DNA from: Cupriavidus malaysiensis
GTDB lineage: Bacteria; Pseudomonadota; Gammaproteobacteria; Burkholderiales; Burkholderiaceae
Length of the DNA: 64,000 nucleotides
Direction of reading: 5' to 3'
Assembly: GCF_001854325.1 (NCBI RefSeq)
Contig: NZ_CP017754.1
Location: forward strand, 186,001 to 250,000
Shown here in pieces: positions 55,012 through 64,000 of the stretch. The notes below the pieces were generated by a model, which saw only the letters and a list, made by a program, of their open reading frames with translations, did not search any database and was not told the origin of the DNA. Positions within the stretch are counted from its first letter, which is position 1. Every line of letters starts with the position of its first letter. Position numbers and translations under genes: made by a program.

Positions 55012-56250
55012 ATGAAAACGAACGGGATCGACCAGGCCAAGGGCTTCGTCGACGAGCAATGGAGTCCGGCGATGGGAACCGGCAAGGGACGCGCGGCACC
55101 GTGGCTGGCCGGCCTCGGCCTGGTCGTGCTGGGCGGGGCCGCCTGGTTCGGCTGGCGCCACGCCTTCGCGCCCAAGCCCGCGCCCAAGGCACCGGCCGCT
55201 GTCGTGGTGACCACCGCGCTGGCACGCCAGTCCGACGTGCCGCTGCAGGTCTCGGCCAACGGCAATGTCACCGCGCTGTCCACCGTGGAAGTGCGGCCCC
55301 AGGTCTCCAGCACCGTGCGTACCGTGCATATCAAGGAGGGCCAGACGGTCAAGCCGGGCGACCTGCTGTTCTCGCTCGATACCCGCATGGACGAGGCCAA
55401 CCTCGACAAGGCGCGCGCCCAGCTGATGCGCGACCAGGCCGACCTGGCCGACGCGCGGCGCACGCTGGCGCGCAGCCAGGACCTGCTGGAGCGCAACTTC
55501 ATCTCCAAGAGCGCGGTGGACACCGCGCAGGCCAAGGTGGATGGCTTCGAGGCCACCATCCGCGCCGACCAGGCGGCCATCGAGGCCAGCCGCGTGGCGG
55601 TCAGCTATGGCGCCATCCGCGCCACCATCGGCGGGCGCACCGGTGTCATCAATGTCTTCCCCGGCTCGCTGGTCACGCCCACCAGCGGCCTGCCGATGGT
55701 GACGGTGGCGCAGATCCAGCCGATCGCCGTCACCTTCAGCCTGCCCGAGCGCCAGCTCGCCGCGCTGCGCGAGGCGCTGCACAAGGGCCCGGTGCAGGTC
55801 ACGGCACTGCCCAACGATGGCAGCAAGACGCCGGTCAAGGGCGAGATCGCCTTCATCGACAACACCGTCGATCCGCAGTACGGCACCATCCGCGTCAAGG
55901 CCCGCTTCGGCAATGAAGAGCAGCGGCTCTGGCCCGGCACCTATGCCAGCGTGCAGGCCGTGGTGCAGGTGCTCAAGGGTGTGCTGTCGGTGCCGCCACA
56001 GGCGGTGGTGACGGGGCCGGAGGGGCGCTTCGTCTATGCCGTGCAGGCCGACGGCAAGGTCGCGCGCATGCCGGTGCAGGTGCTCGCCACCACCGCCGAG
56101 GCCGCCGTGGTCGAGGGCGTGCCGCCGGGCACGCGGGTGGTGCTGGAAGGGGTGCAGAACCTGCGCCCGGGCAGCACCGTGCGCGAGGCCACGCCGGGCA
56201 AGGCCGCCCCGGCCGCTCTGGCCGCTTCGGCTGCTGCCGGGAAGCACTGA
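55012..56250 (+). CDS. RND efflux periplasmic adaptor subunit
   Basis: A 412-residue membrane-fusion protein. One N-terminal membrane anchor (90-110 bp into the frame, LAGLGLVVLGGAAW) precedes the barrel-sandwich (VEVRPQVSSTVRTVHIKEGQTVKPGDLLF), a helical hairpin (LDKARAQLMRDQADLADARRTL) and beta-barrel domains (GEIAFIDNTVDPQYGTIRVKARF). This is the MdtA-like branch. It is followed after 4 bp by the pump gene and forms an operon with it. Confidence 0.94.
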   Translation: MKTNGIDQAKGFVDEQWSPAMGTGKGRAAPWLAGLGLVVLGGAAWFGWRHAFAPKPAPKAPAAVVVTTALARQSDVPLQVSANGNVTALSTVEVRPQVSSTVRTVHIKEGQTVKPGDLLFSLDTRMDEANLDKARAQLMRDQADLADARRTLARSQDLLERNFISKSAVDTAQAKVDGFEATIRADQAAIEASRVAVSYGAIRATIGGRTGVINVFPGSLVTPTSGLPMVTVAQIQPIAVTFSLPERQLAALREALHKGPVQVTALPNDGSKTPVKGEIAFIDNTVDPQYGTIRVKARFGNEEQRLWPGTYASVQAVVQVLKGVLSVPPQAVVTGPEGRFVYAVQADGKVARMPVQVLATTAEAAVVEGVPPGTRVVLEGVQNLRPGSTVREATPGKAAPAALAASAAAGKH

Positions 56251-56254
56251 CACC

Positions 56255-59200
56255 ATGACGCTGTCCGAGCTCTGTATCCGCCGTCCGGTGATGACGGTGC
56301 TGCTGTGCCTTGCCGTGATCGTCTCCGGCATCGTGCTCTATCCCACCATCCCGATCGCCGCGCTGCCCAGCTTCAATTCGCCGGTGATCCAGGTCACGGC
56401 GACGCTGCCCGGGGCCAGTCCCGAGACCATGGCCGCTTCGGTGGCCACCCAGCTGGAGAAGCAGTTCGCCACCATCCCCGGGGTGACGGTGATCAGCTCA
56501 TCGAACACGCTGGGCAATTCGAGCATCACCATCGAGTTCAACAACGACCGCGACATCGATGCCGCCGCGGTCGACGTGCAGGCCGCGCTGTTCCGCGCGC
56601 AGCGCTCGCTGCCGATCGAGATGACGGTGCCGCCGTCCTACCGCAAGGTCAATCCGGCCGACGCTCCCGTGCTGCTGCTGGCCATCAACTCGCCGGCGAT
56701 GAGCCTGGGCGAGCTCAATGCCTTCGGCGACAACCTGATCTCGCCCTCGCTGGCCACGCTGCCCGGCGTGGCCCAGGTGCAGGTGTACGGCCAGAAGCGC
56801 TTCGCCGTGCGCGTACGCGCCCACCCCGACGCGCTCGCCGCGCGTGGGCTGACCCTGGACGAGCTGGCCACCGCGCTGAACCGCGCCAATGCCAACACGC
56901 CGGTGGGGACGCTGGACGGCGCGCGCCAGACGCTGACCATCCAGGCCAACCGCCAGCTCGCCAGCGCCGACGCCTTCCGCAACATCATCGTCGCCAGCCA
57001 GCCCAACGGTGCGGCGGTGCGCCTGTCGGACGTGGCCGAGGTCGAGGACAGCGTCGAGACCATCAAGACCGGCAGCTGGCTCAACAACGAGCGCTCCATC
57101 GTGCTGGCCGTGCTGCGCCAGCCCGATGCCAACACCGTGGCCGTGGTCGACGCCATCCGCCACGCGCTGCCGCGCCTGCTGCAGCAGATGCCGGCCTCGG
57201 TCAACGTCAACGTGGTCAACGATCGTTCGGTGTCGATCCGCGAATCCATCCACGACGTGCAGTTCACGCTGGCCCTGACGGTGGCGCTGGTGGTGATGGT
57301 GATCTTCCTGTTCCTGCGCCGCGCCGCCGCCACGCTGATCCCCACCGTGTCGCTGCCGATCTCGCTGATCGGCACCGTGGCCCTGATGAAGGCGCTGGGC
57401 TACAGCCTCGACAACGTCTCGCTGCTGGCCATCACGCTCGCGGTCGGCCTGGTGGTGGACGATGCCATCGTGATGCTGGAAAACATCGTGCGCCACATCG
57501 AGGAGGGGCTGCCGCCGCTGAAGGCGGCGCTGATCGGCTCGCGCGAGATGGGCTTCACCATCCTGTCGATCTCGATCTCGCTGGTCGCGGTGTTCATCCC
57601 GATCTTCTTCATGCCGGGTGTGATCGGCCTGCTGTTCCATGAATTCGCCGCGGTGGTATCGCTCGCCATCCTGGTCTCGGCGCTGGTCTCGCTGACGCTG
57701 ATCCCGATGCTGTGCGCGCGCTTCCTGTCGGCCGAGAACGTGCCCGTCGACGAATCGCAGCACGCCTATGGCGAGCAGCCGGCGCCGGCGCACCGCCCGG
57801 CGCAGCGGCGCACGCTCGGCCTGCGCGCCACGCAATGGTTCGAGGACCTGTTCGAGTTCTCGTTGCATGCCTATGCGCGCGGGCTCGACTGGTGCCTGGC
57901 GCACCGCAGGACGGTGCTGGCGGTGGCCGGCCTGACCTTCGTGCTGACCGCCGTGCTGTTCGCCGCCATTCCCAAGGGCTTCTTCCCGGAAGAGGACATC
58001 GGCCAGATCCAGGTCAATGCCGAAGGCCCGCAGGACATCTCCTTCGACGCCATGGCCGCGCGCCTGCGCGACGCAGCCGAACGCATGCGCGCCAATCCGG
58101 CGGTCAAGAGCATCGTGGTGTCGATCGGCGGCGGCCCGTCGCCGGCCATCAACACCGGGCGCATGTTCGTCGAGCTCAAGCCGCTCGGTGAGCGGCCCAG
58201 GATGCCGCAGGTGGTGGAGTCGCTGCGCCGCGACGTGGCCGGCATCGCCGGCCTGGCGGTCTACTTTTCGCCGGTGCAGAACCTGCGCCTGGGCGGGCGC
58301 CAGAGCAAGAGCCGCTACCAGTACACCTTGCAGAGCGTGAAGTCGGCCCAGCTGCAGGAGTGGTCCGACAAGCTGATGGCCAGCATGCGCGCCGACCCGA
58401 TCTTCCGCGACGTCACCAGCGACTCGCAGCAGTCCGGCCTGGAGGCCCATCTCACCATCGACCGCGACAAGGCCAATGCGCTCGGCGTGCAGATGCAGGA
58501 CGTGCGTACCGCCCTGTACTCGGCCTTCGGCGAGCGCCAGGTGTCGACCATCTACACGCCGATCGACAACTACTACGTGATCCTGCAGGCGGCCGACACC
58601 GACCGCGCCGACGAGACCGCCTTCGCCAAGCTCTACGTACGCAGCAAGACCGGCCAGATGGTGCCGCTGTCGGCCTTCGCCACCACCGAGCGCCGCGTCG
58701 GCCCGATCGCGGTGAACCACCAGGGCCAGCTGCCCTCGGTGACGGTGTCGTTCAACCTGGCACCGGGCGCGGCGCTGGGCGACGCCTCGGCCAGGATCGC
58801 GCGCTTCCAGCAGCAGATCGGCATGCCCGGCTCCATCTTCACCAGCTGGGGCGGCGACGCCGCGGTGTTCCAGTCCTCGCAGGCCACGCAGATCGTGCTG
58901 CTGGTGGCGGCCATCGCCGTCATCTACACGCTGCTGGGCGTGCTGTACGAGAGCTACATCCACCCGCTCACCATCCTGGCCGGCCTGCCCTCGGCGGCCG
59001 TGGGTGCGCTGCTGACGCTGTTCCTGTTCCAGGTGGAGCTGTCGCTGATCGCCACCATCGGCGTGCTGATGCTGATCGGCATCGTCAAGAAGAACGCGAT
59101 CATGATGATCGACTTCGCGCTGGCGGCGCAGCGCGAGCAGGGCATGGCCCCCGCGCACGCGATCCGCCAGGCCTGCCTGCTGCGCTACCGGCCCATCATG

Positions 59201-59437
59201 ATGACCACCTTCGCCGCGGTGATGGGCGCGCTGCCGCTGGCGCTCGGCCTGGGCGCCGGGGCGGAACTGCGCCAGCCGCTCGGCCTGGCGGTGGTGGGCG
59301 GCCTGCTGTTCTCGCAGGTCATCACGCTGTTCATCACGCCGGTGATCTACCTGGCGCTGGACCGCTTCTCGGGCACGGGGCCGCTGCAGATCGACGCGGA
59401 AGGGAACCGGTTGCCGGCAACGGTGGGCGGGGCATAG
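56255..59437 (+). CDS. RND multidrug efflux permease (MdtB/MdtC-like)
   Basis: A 1060-residue proton-driven pump of the HAE1 family. Twelve membrane helices, two large periplasmic loops and the helix-4 acidic pair LAVGLVVDDAIVMLENI are seen; the start is RRPVMTVLLCLAVIVSG. GRQSKSRYQYTLQS in the second loop is typical of MdtB/MdtC-like pumps. MdtABC uses two different permeases; only one is encoded here and no outer-membrane channel gene follows, so it must share a TolC-like channel from elsewhere. Confidence 0.93.
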   Translation: MTLSELCIRRPVMTVLLCLAVIVSGIVLYPTIPIAALPSFNSPVIQVTATLPGASPETMAASVATQLEKQFATIPGVTVISSSNTLGNSSITIEFNNDRDIDAAAVDVQAALFRAQRSLPIEMTVPPSYRKVNPADAPVLLLAINSPAMSLGELNAFGDNLISPSLATLPGVAQVQVYGQKRFAVRVRAHPDALAARGLTLDELATALNRANANTPVGTLDGARQTLTIQANRQLASADAFRNIIVASQPNGAAVRLSDVAEVEDSVETIKTGSWLNNERSIVLAVLRQPDANTVAVVDAIRHALPRLLQQMPASVNVNVVNDRSVSIRESIHDVQFTLALTVALVVMVIFLFLRRAAATLIPTVSLPISLIGTVALMKALGYSLDNVSLLAITLAVGLVVDDAIVMLENIVRHIEEGLPPLKAALIGSREMGFTILSISISLVAVFIPIFFMPGVIGLLFHEFAAVVSLAILVSALVSLTLIPMLCARFLSAENVPVDESQHAYGEQPAPAHRPAQRRTLGLRATQWFEDLFEFSLHAYARGLDWCLAHRRTVLAVAGLTFVLTAVLFAAIPKGFFPEEDIGQIQVNAEGPQDISFDAMAARLRDAAERMRANPAVKSIVVSIGGGPSPAINTGRMFVELKPLGERPRMPQVVESLRRDVAGIAGLAVYFSPVQNLRLGGRQSKSRYQYTLQSVKSAQLQEWSDKLMASMRADPIFRDVTSDSQQSGLEAHLTIDRDKANALGVQMQDVRTALYSAFGERQVSTIYTPIDNYYVILQAADTDRADETAFAKLYVRSKTGQMVPLSAFATTERRVGPIAVNHQGQLPSVTVSFNLAPGAALGDASARIARFQQQIGMPGSIFTSWGGDAAVFQSSQATQIVLLVAAIAVIYTLLGVLYESYIHPLTILAGLPSAAVGALLTLFLFQVELSLIATIGVLMLIGIVKKNAIMMIDFALAAQREQGMAPAHAIRQACLLRYRPIMMTTFAAVMGALPLALGLGAGAELRQPLGLAVVGGLLFSQVITLFITPVIYLALDRFSGTGPLQIDAEGNRLPATVGGA

Positions 59438-59509
59438 GTCGGTCCGGCCGGCGTGCGCGTCCTGGTGGCGCGGTCGAGGACGAGTCGTCCCATATCGCGC
59501 CGGTTGTCT

Positions 59510-59535
59510 CCCCTCTCCCGCTTGCGGGAGAGGGG
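59510..59535. repeat. REP-like dyad 1
   Basis: CCCCTCTCCCG-CTTG-CGGGAGAGGGG, a perfect 11-bp stem followed by CCGGGGGAGAGGG. This is a dispersed intergenic repeat type seen in many GC-rich proteobacteria. It may also end the RND operon transcript. Confidence 0.75.
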
Positions 59536-59671
59536 CCGGGGGAGAGGGCAGGCGCTGGCTGAGCGCAGCGGTTGGGATCACACCATCGGCTCCGTTTCCG
59601 TGCTCGCGTGCTGGACCACACCGTCGGCTTCGTTTGGGTGTGGCGCCTTGCTAGACCACCCCTCTCCCCCA

Positions 59672-59694
59672 CCCTCTCCCGTGCGGGGAGAGGG
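59672..59694. repeat. REP-like dyad 2
   Basis: CCCTCTCCC-GTGCG-GGGAGAGGG stem, preceded by CCCCTCTCCCCCA. It is in the opposite orientation to dyad 1, so the pair flanks 59510-59694. Confidence 0.7.
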
Positions 59695-59877
59695 AGCCAA
59701 GACCTTGTGCTTGGCGAGCAGTGTTGGCGCATCTCGCCGGCTTCGTTCAGCGTGACGGGGTTTGCACCGCGCCGGTTCTTTCCGTCGGCCAGAGTGCATC
59801 ATCGGCATTGCCTGCCTTATCATCCACGCAGGCGGCCGGTGCCGCGCCTTCCCTGCGATCCATCCGAGGACTTCCGC

Positions 59878-60756
59878 ATGCTTCTCCCGCATCCTTCCCG
59901 CCGGGCCGCGCTCGGCACGCTGGCTGCGTTCGGCGGCCTGGCCCTGCTGGGCGGCTGCGCCGGCGTTTCACCCCAGGCGGTCGCGGGTGATGTCGCGCAG
60001 CAGTTCCAGGGCAAGACCTATGTGCTGCTGGGCGAGGTGCATGACAACGCCGATGGCCAGAAGCGCCGCCGCATGGCGCTGGTCGATGCGCTGGCGGCGG
60101 GCTGGCGGCCCGCGCTCGCGATGGAGCAGTTCGACCGCGAGCGGCAGGCCGATATCGAGCGGGCGCGCCGCGAGCGGCCCGGGGATGCTGCCTACCTGGT
60201 GGCGCAGGCCGGTGGCAAGGGTTGGGACTGGGCGCTCTATACGCCGGTGGTGGGGCTGGCGCTGCAGTTCGATCTGCCGTTGCTGGCCGCCAACCTGTCG
60301 CGTGACGATGCGCAGCGCATCGTGCGCGGCGGGCTGGGCGAGGTCTTCTCCGCGTCCGAGCAGCGGCGCCTGGGCCTCGACCGGCCGCTGCCGCGCGATC
60401 TGGTGCGGGCGCAGACGGCGGTGCTGGACGCGGGCCACTGCGGCCGCTTCCCGGAGGCGATGCTGCCGGGCATGCTGGCCGCCCAGGCGGCGCGCGACGC
60501 GGTGATGGCGGACGTGCTGCGCGCCCAGGCCGCGCGCGGCGCGGTGCTGATCGCCGGCAATGGCCATGTGCGGCGCGATCTCGGCGTGCCGCGCTGGCTC
60601 GGCGCGGCAGCGGGCGAGATCTACAGCGTGGGCTATCTGGAAGACGCGGGGCCGGGAGAGGCCGGCGCCTACGATCGCGTCGTGCTGGTGCCGGCGCAGG
60701 CGCGGCCGGACCCGTGCCGGGACGTGGCACCGATGCCGGCACGCAGCGCGTCCTGA
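59878..60756 (+). CDS. ChaN-like lipoprotein
   Basis: A 292-residue lipoprotein (lipobox LLGGC) of the ChaN/DUF399 family. The core motif VLLGEVHDNADGQKRR near residue 52, the ALAMEQFDRE segment and GAVLIAGNGHVRRDLGVPRWL are typical. ChaN of Campylobacter binds haem and is implicated in iron uptake. The ATG at 59878 begins at the signal peptide. No haem-uptake genes adjoin, so the role here is inferred only from the family. Confidence 0.85.
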   Translation: MLLPHPSRRAALGTLAAFGGLALLGGCAGVSPQAVAGDVAQQFQGKTYVLLGEVHDNADGQKRRRMALVDALAAGWRPALAMEQFDRERQADIERARRERPGDAAYLVAQAGGKGWDWALYTPVVGLALQFDLPLLAANLSRDDAQRIVRGGLGEVFSASEQRRLGLDRPLPRDLVRAQTAVLDAGHCGRFPEAMLPGMLAAQAARDAVMADVLRAQAARGAVLIAGNGHVRRDLGVPRWLGAAAGEIYSVGYLEDAGPGEAGAYDRVVLVPAQARPDPCRDVAPMPARSAS

Positions 60757-60843
60757 GCCCGGCGCGGCGCCAGCTCTCCTGCATCGCGGTTTCCCGCATC
60801 CCAGTCCCGCACGACTTCCCGCGGGCTGGGCTCATCCACGGGG

Positions 60844-60872
60844 CTCAGGACCTCAGGACCTCAGGACCTCAG
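60844..60872. repeat. 8-bp tandem repeat at the reductase stop
   Basis: CTCAGGAC occurs three and a half times in tandem. The last, partial copy supplies the stop codon of the leftward reductase gene. It is a possible slippage site. Confidence 0.8.
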
Positions 60873-62353
60873 CCGAACAGTTCCTCGGCCACCGTCGGGT
60901 GCAGCCGTACCGTGGTCTCCAGGTGATGCTCCTTCACGCCCAGGCGCAGCGCCACGGCGAAGGCCTGGATGATCTCGGGCGCGGCGCCGTCCATCATGTG
61001 CGCGCCCAGCACGCGGCCGCTGCGCGCGTTGATCACCAGCTTGACCAGCGAGGCCTGCTCGCTGCCGCCGAAGCGGTTCTCCAGCGAGACGAAGCGCTTG
61101 ACCACGGTGCGGATGCGCTCCGCCTTGCCGGCCGCCTCCGCCGCCGCGGCCTCGCTCAGGCCCACGCTGGCGATGGCCGGCTCGCAGAACACGGCGAAGG
61201 GAATGTAGTCGAAATCGGCACGGTCGCCGCGGCGGCCGAACAGGCGGTCGGCCAGCCAGCGGCCCTGGGCGATCGCCACGGGCGTCAGCTGCGGTCCGTC
61301 GGTGGCATCGCCGACGGCGTAGAGCCCGCGCACCGAGGTGCGGAGCTGGCGATCCACCGCGATGCCGCCGCGCGTGCCGCGGCGCACGTCCAGCGCCTCC
61401 AGCCCCAGGCCGTCGCTGTGCGCGACGCGTCCGATCGCAGCCAGCACGGCCTGCGCGCGCAGCGATTCCGTGCGGCCGCTGCCCTGGTTGCCGTTGCCAC
61501 CCTCCGTGCCGCCGCGCGGGCGGTAGCAGACCTCGACCGCGCCGTTGGCCGCAGCCAGCAGCGTAACCTCGGCATTCAGGTGGATGCGGATGCCTTGCGC
61601 CACCAGTGCGTCATGCAGCGCGGCCGCGAGATCGTGGTCGAAATGCGGCAGCAGCCGCTCGCCACGTACCAGCAGATCGACCTTGACGCCGAAGCGCGCC
61701 AGGATGGAGGCCTGCTCGACCGCGATATAGCCGCCGCCGACCACGGCCAGCGAGGCCGGCAGGCTCTTCCAGGTGAAGATGTCGTCCGAGCTGCAGGCCA
61801 GCTCTCCGCCCGGCACCGGCAGCCGGCGCGGCGCCGCGCCGGTGGCCAGCAGGATGCGGCGCGCTTGCAGGATCTCGTCGCCCACGTGTACTTCGCCGGG
61901 CGCGCCCAGGCGGGCCTCGCCGTGCAGCAGCGTGACGCCGGCCTGCTGCAGCCGCTCGGTGTAGACCACGTTGAGGCGGGCCACCTCGGCGTCCACGCGC
62001 ACGATGGCATCGCCCCAGTCCTCGCGTGCGCCGGTGTGCGACAGGCAGCCGGACAGGATGGCCGCCAGGCCGGCGCCGTAGGACAGCATCTTCTTGGGCA
62101 CGCAGCCGCGGTTGACGCAGGTGCCGCCGACGGCATCGCGCTCGACCAGGATCACGCGGGCGCCGTGCGCGGCGGCGCGCCGCGCCGCGGCCACGCCGCC
62201 GGAGCCGGCGCCGATCACGATGAAGTCGGCTTCACGCCGGCGCGCGCCGGCTTTGCCGCGCCCGCGCCGCGGCACGCGTTCGGGCACCGGCTCGGCGCTG
62301 ACCTGCGAGGCACGCTTGCGGGGCGTGGCGGGGTTGGCTTGGCGCTTGCTCAT
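60869..62353 (-). CDS. Pyridine nucleotide-disulfide oxidoreductase (glutathione reductase-like)
   Basis: A 494-residue flavoenzyme. The FAD-binding start is ADFIVIGAGSGGVAAARRAA, the redox-active pair is C79 and C84 in GGTCVNRGCVPKK, the NAD(P) motif is VVGGGYIAVEQA and the C-terminal catalytic motif is HLHPT-like (VRLHPTVAEELFG). It is closest to glutathione-disulfide reductases. Two Ala/Arg-rich features are unusual: a 40-residue basic N-terminal extension and a Gly-rich insert near residue 305. A GGAGGA site precedes the ATG at 62353. Confidence 0.9.
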   Translation of the reverse strand: MSKRQANPATPRKRASQVSAEPVPERVPRRGRGKAGARRREADFIVIGAGSGGVAAARRAAAHGARVILVERDAVGGTCVNRGCVPKKMLSYGAGLAAILSGCLSHTGAREDWGDAIVRVDAEVARLNVVYTERLQQAGVTLLHGEARLGAPGEVHVGDEILQARRILLATGAAPRRLPVPGGELACSSDDIFTWKSLPASLAVVGGGYIAVEQASILARFGVKVDLLVRGERLLPHFDHDLAAALHDALVAQGIRIHLNAEVTLLAAANGAVEVCYRPRGGTEGGNGNQGSGRTESLRAQAVLAAIGRVAHSDGLGLEALDVRRGTRGGIAVDRQLRTSVRGLYAVGDATDGPQLTPVAIAQGRWLADRLFGRRGDRADFDYIPFAVFCEPAIASVGLSEAAAAEAAGKAERIRTVVKRFVSLENRFGGSEQASLVKLVINARSGRVLGAHMMDGAAPEIIQAFAVALRLGVKEHHLETTVRLHPTVAEELFG

Positions 62354-62460
62354 CCGTTCCTCCTGTTGCGGCAGCGGGGACACGGCAGCGCTGCCGGCCC
62401 GGATGCCTGGCACATCAAAGAACCGCCGGCAGCCGCCGGCGCGCCCGCCGCTGGCGGCCC

Positions 62461-63357
62461 TCAGGCCGCGGCGGGCAGCTCGTGGCGGCGGATCGCCGGC
62501 CACTCGCGCAGGAAGGCCTCGCCGTCGCGCCGTCCCAGCGCGTAGGCGAGCTCCATGCCCTCGGGCCGCGTGTAGTCCCAGCTCGACACCGGCACGCGCT
62601 GCGAGGGTTGCAGATAGAGGCGCCGCTGCCCGCGCCGGGCCAGCACGAAGCGCGGCGGCCGCGGGTACAGGCGCGTGACCAGCACCAGCACATCGCCCTC
62701 AGCATCGTCCAAGGCGTCCACCGGCACATTGTCGACCAGGCCGCCGTCCAGTACCGCGCGGCCGGCGCGGCGCAGCACCGGCGTGAAGGGCGGTGTGCAG
62801 GACGACTGCAGCAGCAGGTCGGCCAGCGCCTCGGGCGTGGCGCAGTCCTGCGCCAGCACGAATTCGGGGTGGAAGCCGAGCTTGCGCCCCAGGCGCGGAT
62901 GCAGCGTCTTGAGCAGGTGCTTGTCGATGTTGTAGGCCAGCAGGCCCGCCGCCACCGCCACGCGCGGACCGCTCCAGCCCGGGATGTGGGCCAGCCCGAC
63001 GCGGATCTCGGGGGCGTCGCCCAGCCGCGCCAGCCGTTCCTGGCCGAACAGCGTCAGCAGCGCGGCGCGGTAGATGCCGAAGTGCGGGAATACGCGCTTG
63101 CCGCGCAGCAGGTTGCCCCAGTAGGCATTGCTGCGGTTGTCGGCCAGCACTTCGCGGTAGTACGCCAGGGTCTCGCGCGAGTCGTGCGCGTACAGCATGC
63201 AGGCGGTGGCGGCGCCGGCCGAGATGCCGGCGATCACGCGCGGGCGCAGGCCCAGCTCGGGCGCCACCGTGTCCCACCAGCCGGCCTGCCACCAGCAGCG
63301 GTTGCCGCCGCCGGCGAAGACGACCTGGTCGAAGGGGCTGGCTGCCGCGTCGCTCAT
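62461..63357 (-). CDS. Patatin-like phospholipase
   Basis: A 298-residue lipid hydrolase. The oxyanion motif is GGGNR (16-20), the nucleophile elbow is GISAG with S46, and the dyad Asp is in VLDGGLVDNVPV. No signal peptide or membrane helix is visible, so it acts in the cytoplasm or at the inner leaflet. Its start is 10 bp after the thioesterase stop, and the two probably form an operon for acyl-lipid turnover. Confidence 0.9.
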   Translation of the reverse strand: MSDAAASPFDQVVFAGGGNRCWWQAGWWDTVAPELGLRPRVIAGISAGAATACMLYAHDSRETLAYYREVLADNRSNAYWGNLLRGKRVFPHFGIYRAALLTLFGQERLARLGDAPEIRVGLAHIPGWSGPRVAVAAGLLAYNIDKHLLKTLHPRLGRKLGFHPEFVLAQDCATPEALADLLLQSSCTPPFTPVLRRAGRAVLDGGLVDNVPVDALDDAEGDVLVLVTRLYPRPPRFVLARRGQRRLYLQPSQRVPVSSWDYTRPEGMELAYALGRRDGEAFLREWPAIRRHELPAAA

Positions 63358-63367
63358 GGCCGGGTCC

Positions 63368-63784
63368 TCACAGCAGCGCGTAGGTGGTGGTGGCCTGCAC
63401 CGCCAGCTTGCCGTCGGTGCCGCTCAGCTCCATCTCGCCGAACACCACGGTCTTGCCCAGGCGCAGCACGTTGGCGCGCACCAGGATGTCGCCCTCGATC
63501 ACCGGGCGCATGAAGTTGGTGGTCAGCGTGACCGTGGTCATCGGGCGGAAGGCGCCCAGCGCATTGGCCACGGCGACGATCATGGCGGTGTCGGCCGCCG
63601 CCATCAGCACCTGGCCGCACACCACGCCGCCGGCATGGCGCAGCGAGGCGTCGAAGGGCAGGCGCAGCGTCACGCCCTGGCCATCCACCTGCTCGGCGCG
63701 CAGGCCAAGCTGGCGCACCCAGGGCGCCAGCACGCGCCCCAGGGTGGCATCGAGGTCGGCAAGGCTCAGGGTGGGCTCGGGCAT
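63368..63784 (-). CDS. PaaI-family hotdog thioesterase
   Basis: A 138-residue acyl-CoA thioesterase of the PaaI/YbgC hotdog fold. The helix region LRHAGGVVCGQVLMAAADTAMIVAV contains the usual HxGG and catalytic Asp/Glu-type positions, followed by strands VTLTTNFMRPVIEGDILVRANVLRLGKTVVFGEMEL. It hydrolyses acyl- or aryl-CoA. The start at 63784 precedes the conserved part; an upstream extension is Arg/Pro-rich and non-coding. Confidence 0.9.
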   Translation of the reverse strand: MPEPTLSLADLDATLGRVLAPWVRQLGLRAEQVDGQGVTLRLPFDASLRHAGGVVCGQVLMAAADTAMIVAVANALGAFRPMTTVTLTTNFMRPVIEGDILVRANVLRLGKTVVFGEMELSGTDGKLAVQATTTYALL

Positions 63785-63950
63785 GGCTGCTTCTGTCTCC
63801 GTTCTTGTTCCGTTCTTGCCGGTGTGCCGGACGGGTGGCGCGGGGCCCCGGACTCGGCGATCCGACAATCATACAAGGCGGCGGCCGGGCCCGCCGGGAG
63901 GGGGGCAACCCTGCCCTTGCCCTGTGCGCCGGGCAGGTCGCCGCGTTGTC

Positions 63951-64000
63951 CTATTCGGTCTCCGCCGGCGCCACCCGGTGCTTGAGCCAGTGGTACAGCG
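63951..64000 (-). CDS. C-terminal end of a gene leaving the window
   Basis: The last 15 codons (LYHWLKHRVAPAETE then TAG) of a leftward gene that continues past the window. It is too short to identify. It lies about 165 bp upstream of the thioesterase gene and may belong to the same operon. Confidence 0.4.
   Translation of the reverse strand, partial: LYHWLKHRVAPAETE

Larger units (their letters stand above)
59438..59877. other. Intergenic region with GC-rich dyads
   Basis: No gene. The stretch carries two hairpins of the CCCTCTCCC/GGGAGAGGG type (59510-59535 and 59672-59694) and GGGGAGAGGG-rich tails. Frames across it give only Arg/Pro/Ser-rich translations, which are artefacts of the repeats. 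Confidence 0.7.

Noticed and set aside
56498..59581. A 1027-codon leftward open frame
   Set aside because: Antisense to the RND permease; composition dominated by Arg, His and Gln with no recognisable domain.
59453..59755. Small gene of 100 codons
   Set aside because: Its translation (LSRLRERGRGRGQ, PSPPPSPVRGEG) is the usual false protein produced by CCCTCTCCC/GGGAGAGGG repeats.

Overview
The window is a GC-rich chromosome segment from a betaproteobacterium of the Burkholderiaceae, most like Cupriavidus or Ralstonia. The evidence is the gene content and order: a short ntrX with ntrY and a DUF4390 gene, then rsmB, htpX, fmt, def, a LysM gene, dprA and topB, plus cstA with a YbdD-type partner, GTP-type pckG and an OXA-22-like class D beta-lactamase. 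No search was run; all family assignments come from reading motifs.

Layout. 1-11.4 kb: HU protein, DUF2272 lipoprotein, a class II aldolase/ketopantoate reductase pair behind a strong promoter with a palindrome at the expected start site, RarD exporter, TRAP solute-binding lipoprotein, a maltoporin-like protein with a huge Ala/Pro linker, aquaporin, a coiled-coil protein and the beta-lactamase. 11.4-27.2 kb: a 15.7-kb phage-derived island in the 3' end of a tRNA-Phe gene, bounded by 86-bp direct repeats. 27.2-49.2 kb: core genes, including two two-component systems, translation and protein-maturation enzymes, DNA uptake and topoisomerase, then two small secreted proteins and the CstA importer. 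49.2-64 kb: PEP carboxykinase, a 2-hydroxyacid dehydrogenase, MFS, MOSC, an RND pump without its own outer-membrane channel, a ChaN-like lipoprotein, a pyridine-nucleotide disulfide reductase, a patatin and a hotdog thioesterase.

The island is a decayed P2-like prophage. It keeps a cos-like site and the portal (Q), terminase (P) and scaffold (O) genes. The capsid gene (N) is cut after about 100 codons and the baseplate spike gene (V) has lost its tip; all genes between N and V, and everything after V, are gone. Two cargo cassettes sit in it. Cassette A, next to the left att site, is an N6-adenine-type DNA methyltransferase facing a tightly overlapping operon of a phosphoribosyltransferase-fold protein, an ORC/CDC6-like P-loop ATPase and an unrecognised 305-residue protein. 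Cassette B, between N' and V', is an HNH-nuclease protein and a ComEC-type metallo-beta-lactamase-fold protein. Both look like anti-phage modules; cassette A is the best candidate here for an undescribed system. Upstream of A lie a near-perfect LexA box and a cluster of about ten GGTAAC/GTTACC sites, probably what remains of the phage control region. The island ends with a helix-turn-helix gene and a tyrosine integrase whose reading frame runs through the att repeat into the antisense strand of tRNA-Phe, so its last residues are host-encoded and would change on excision.
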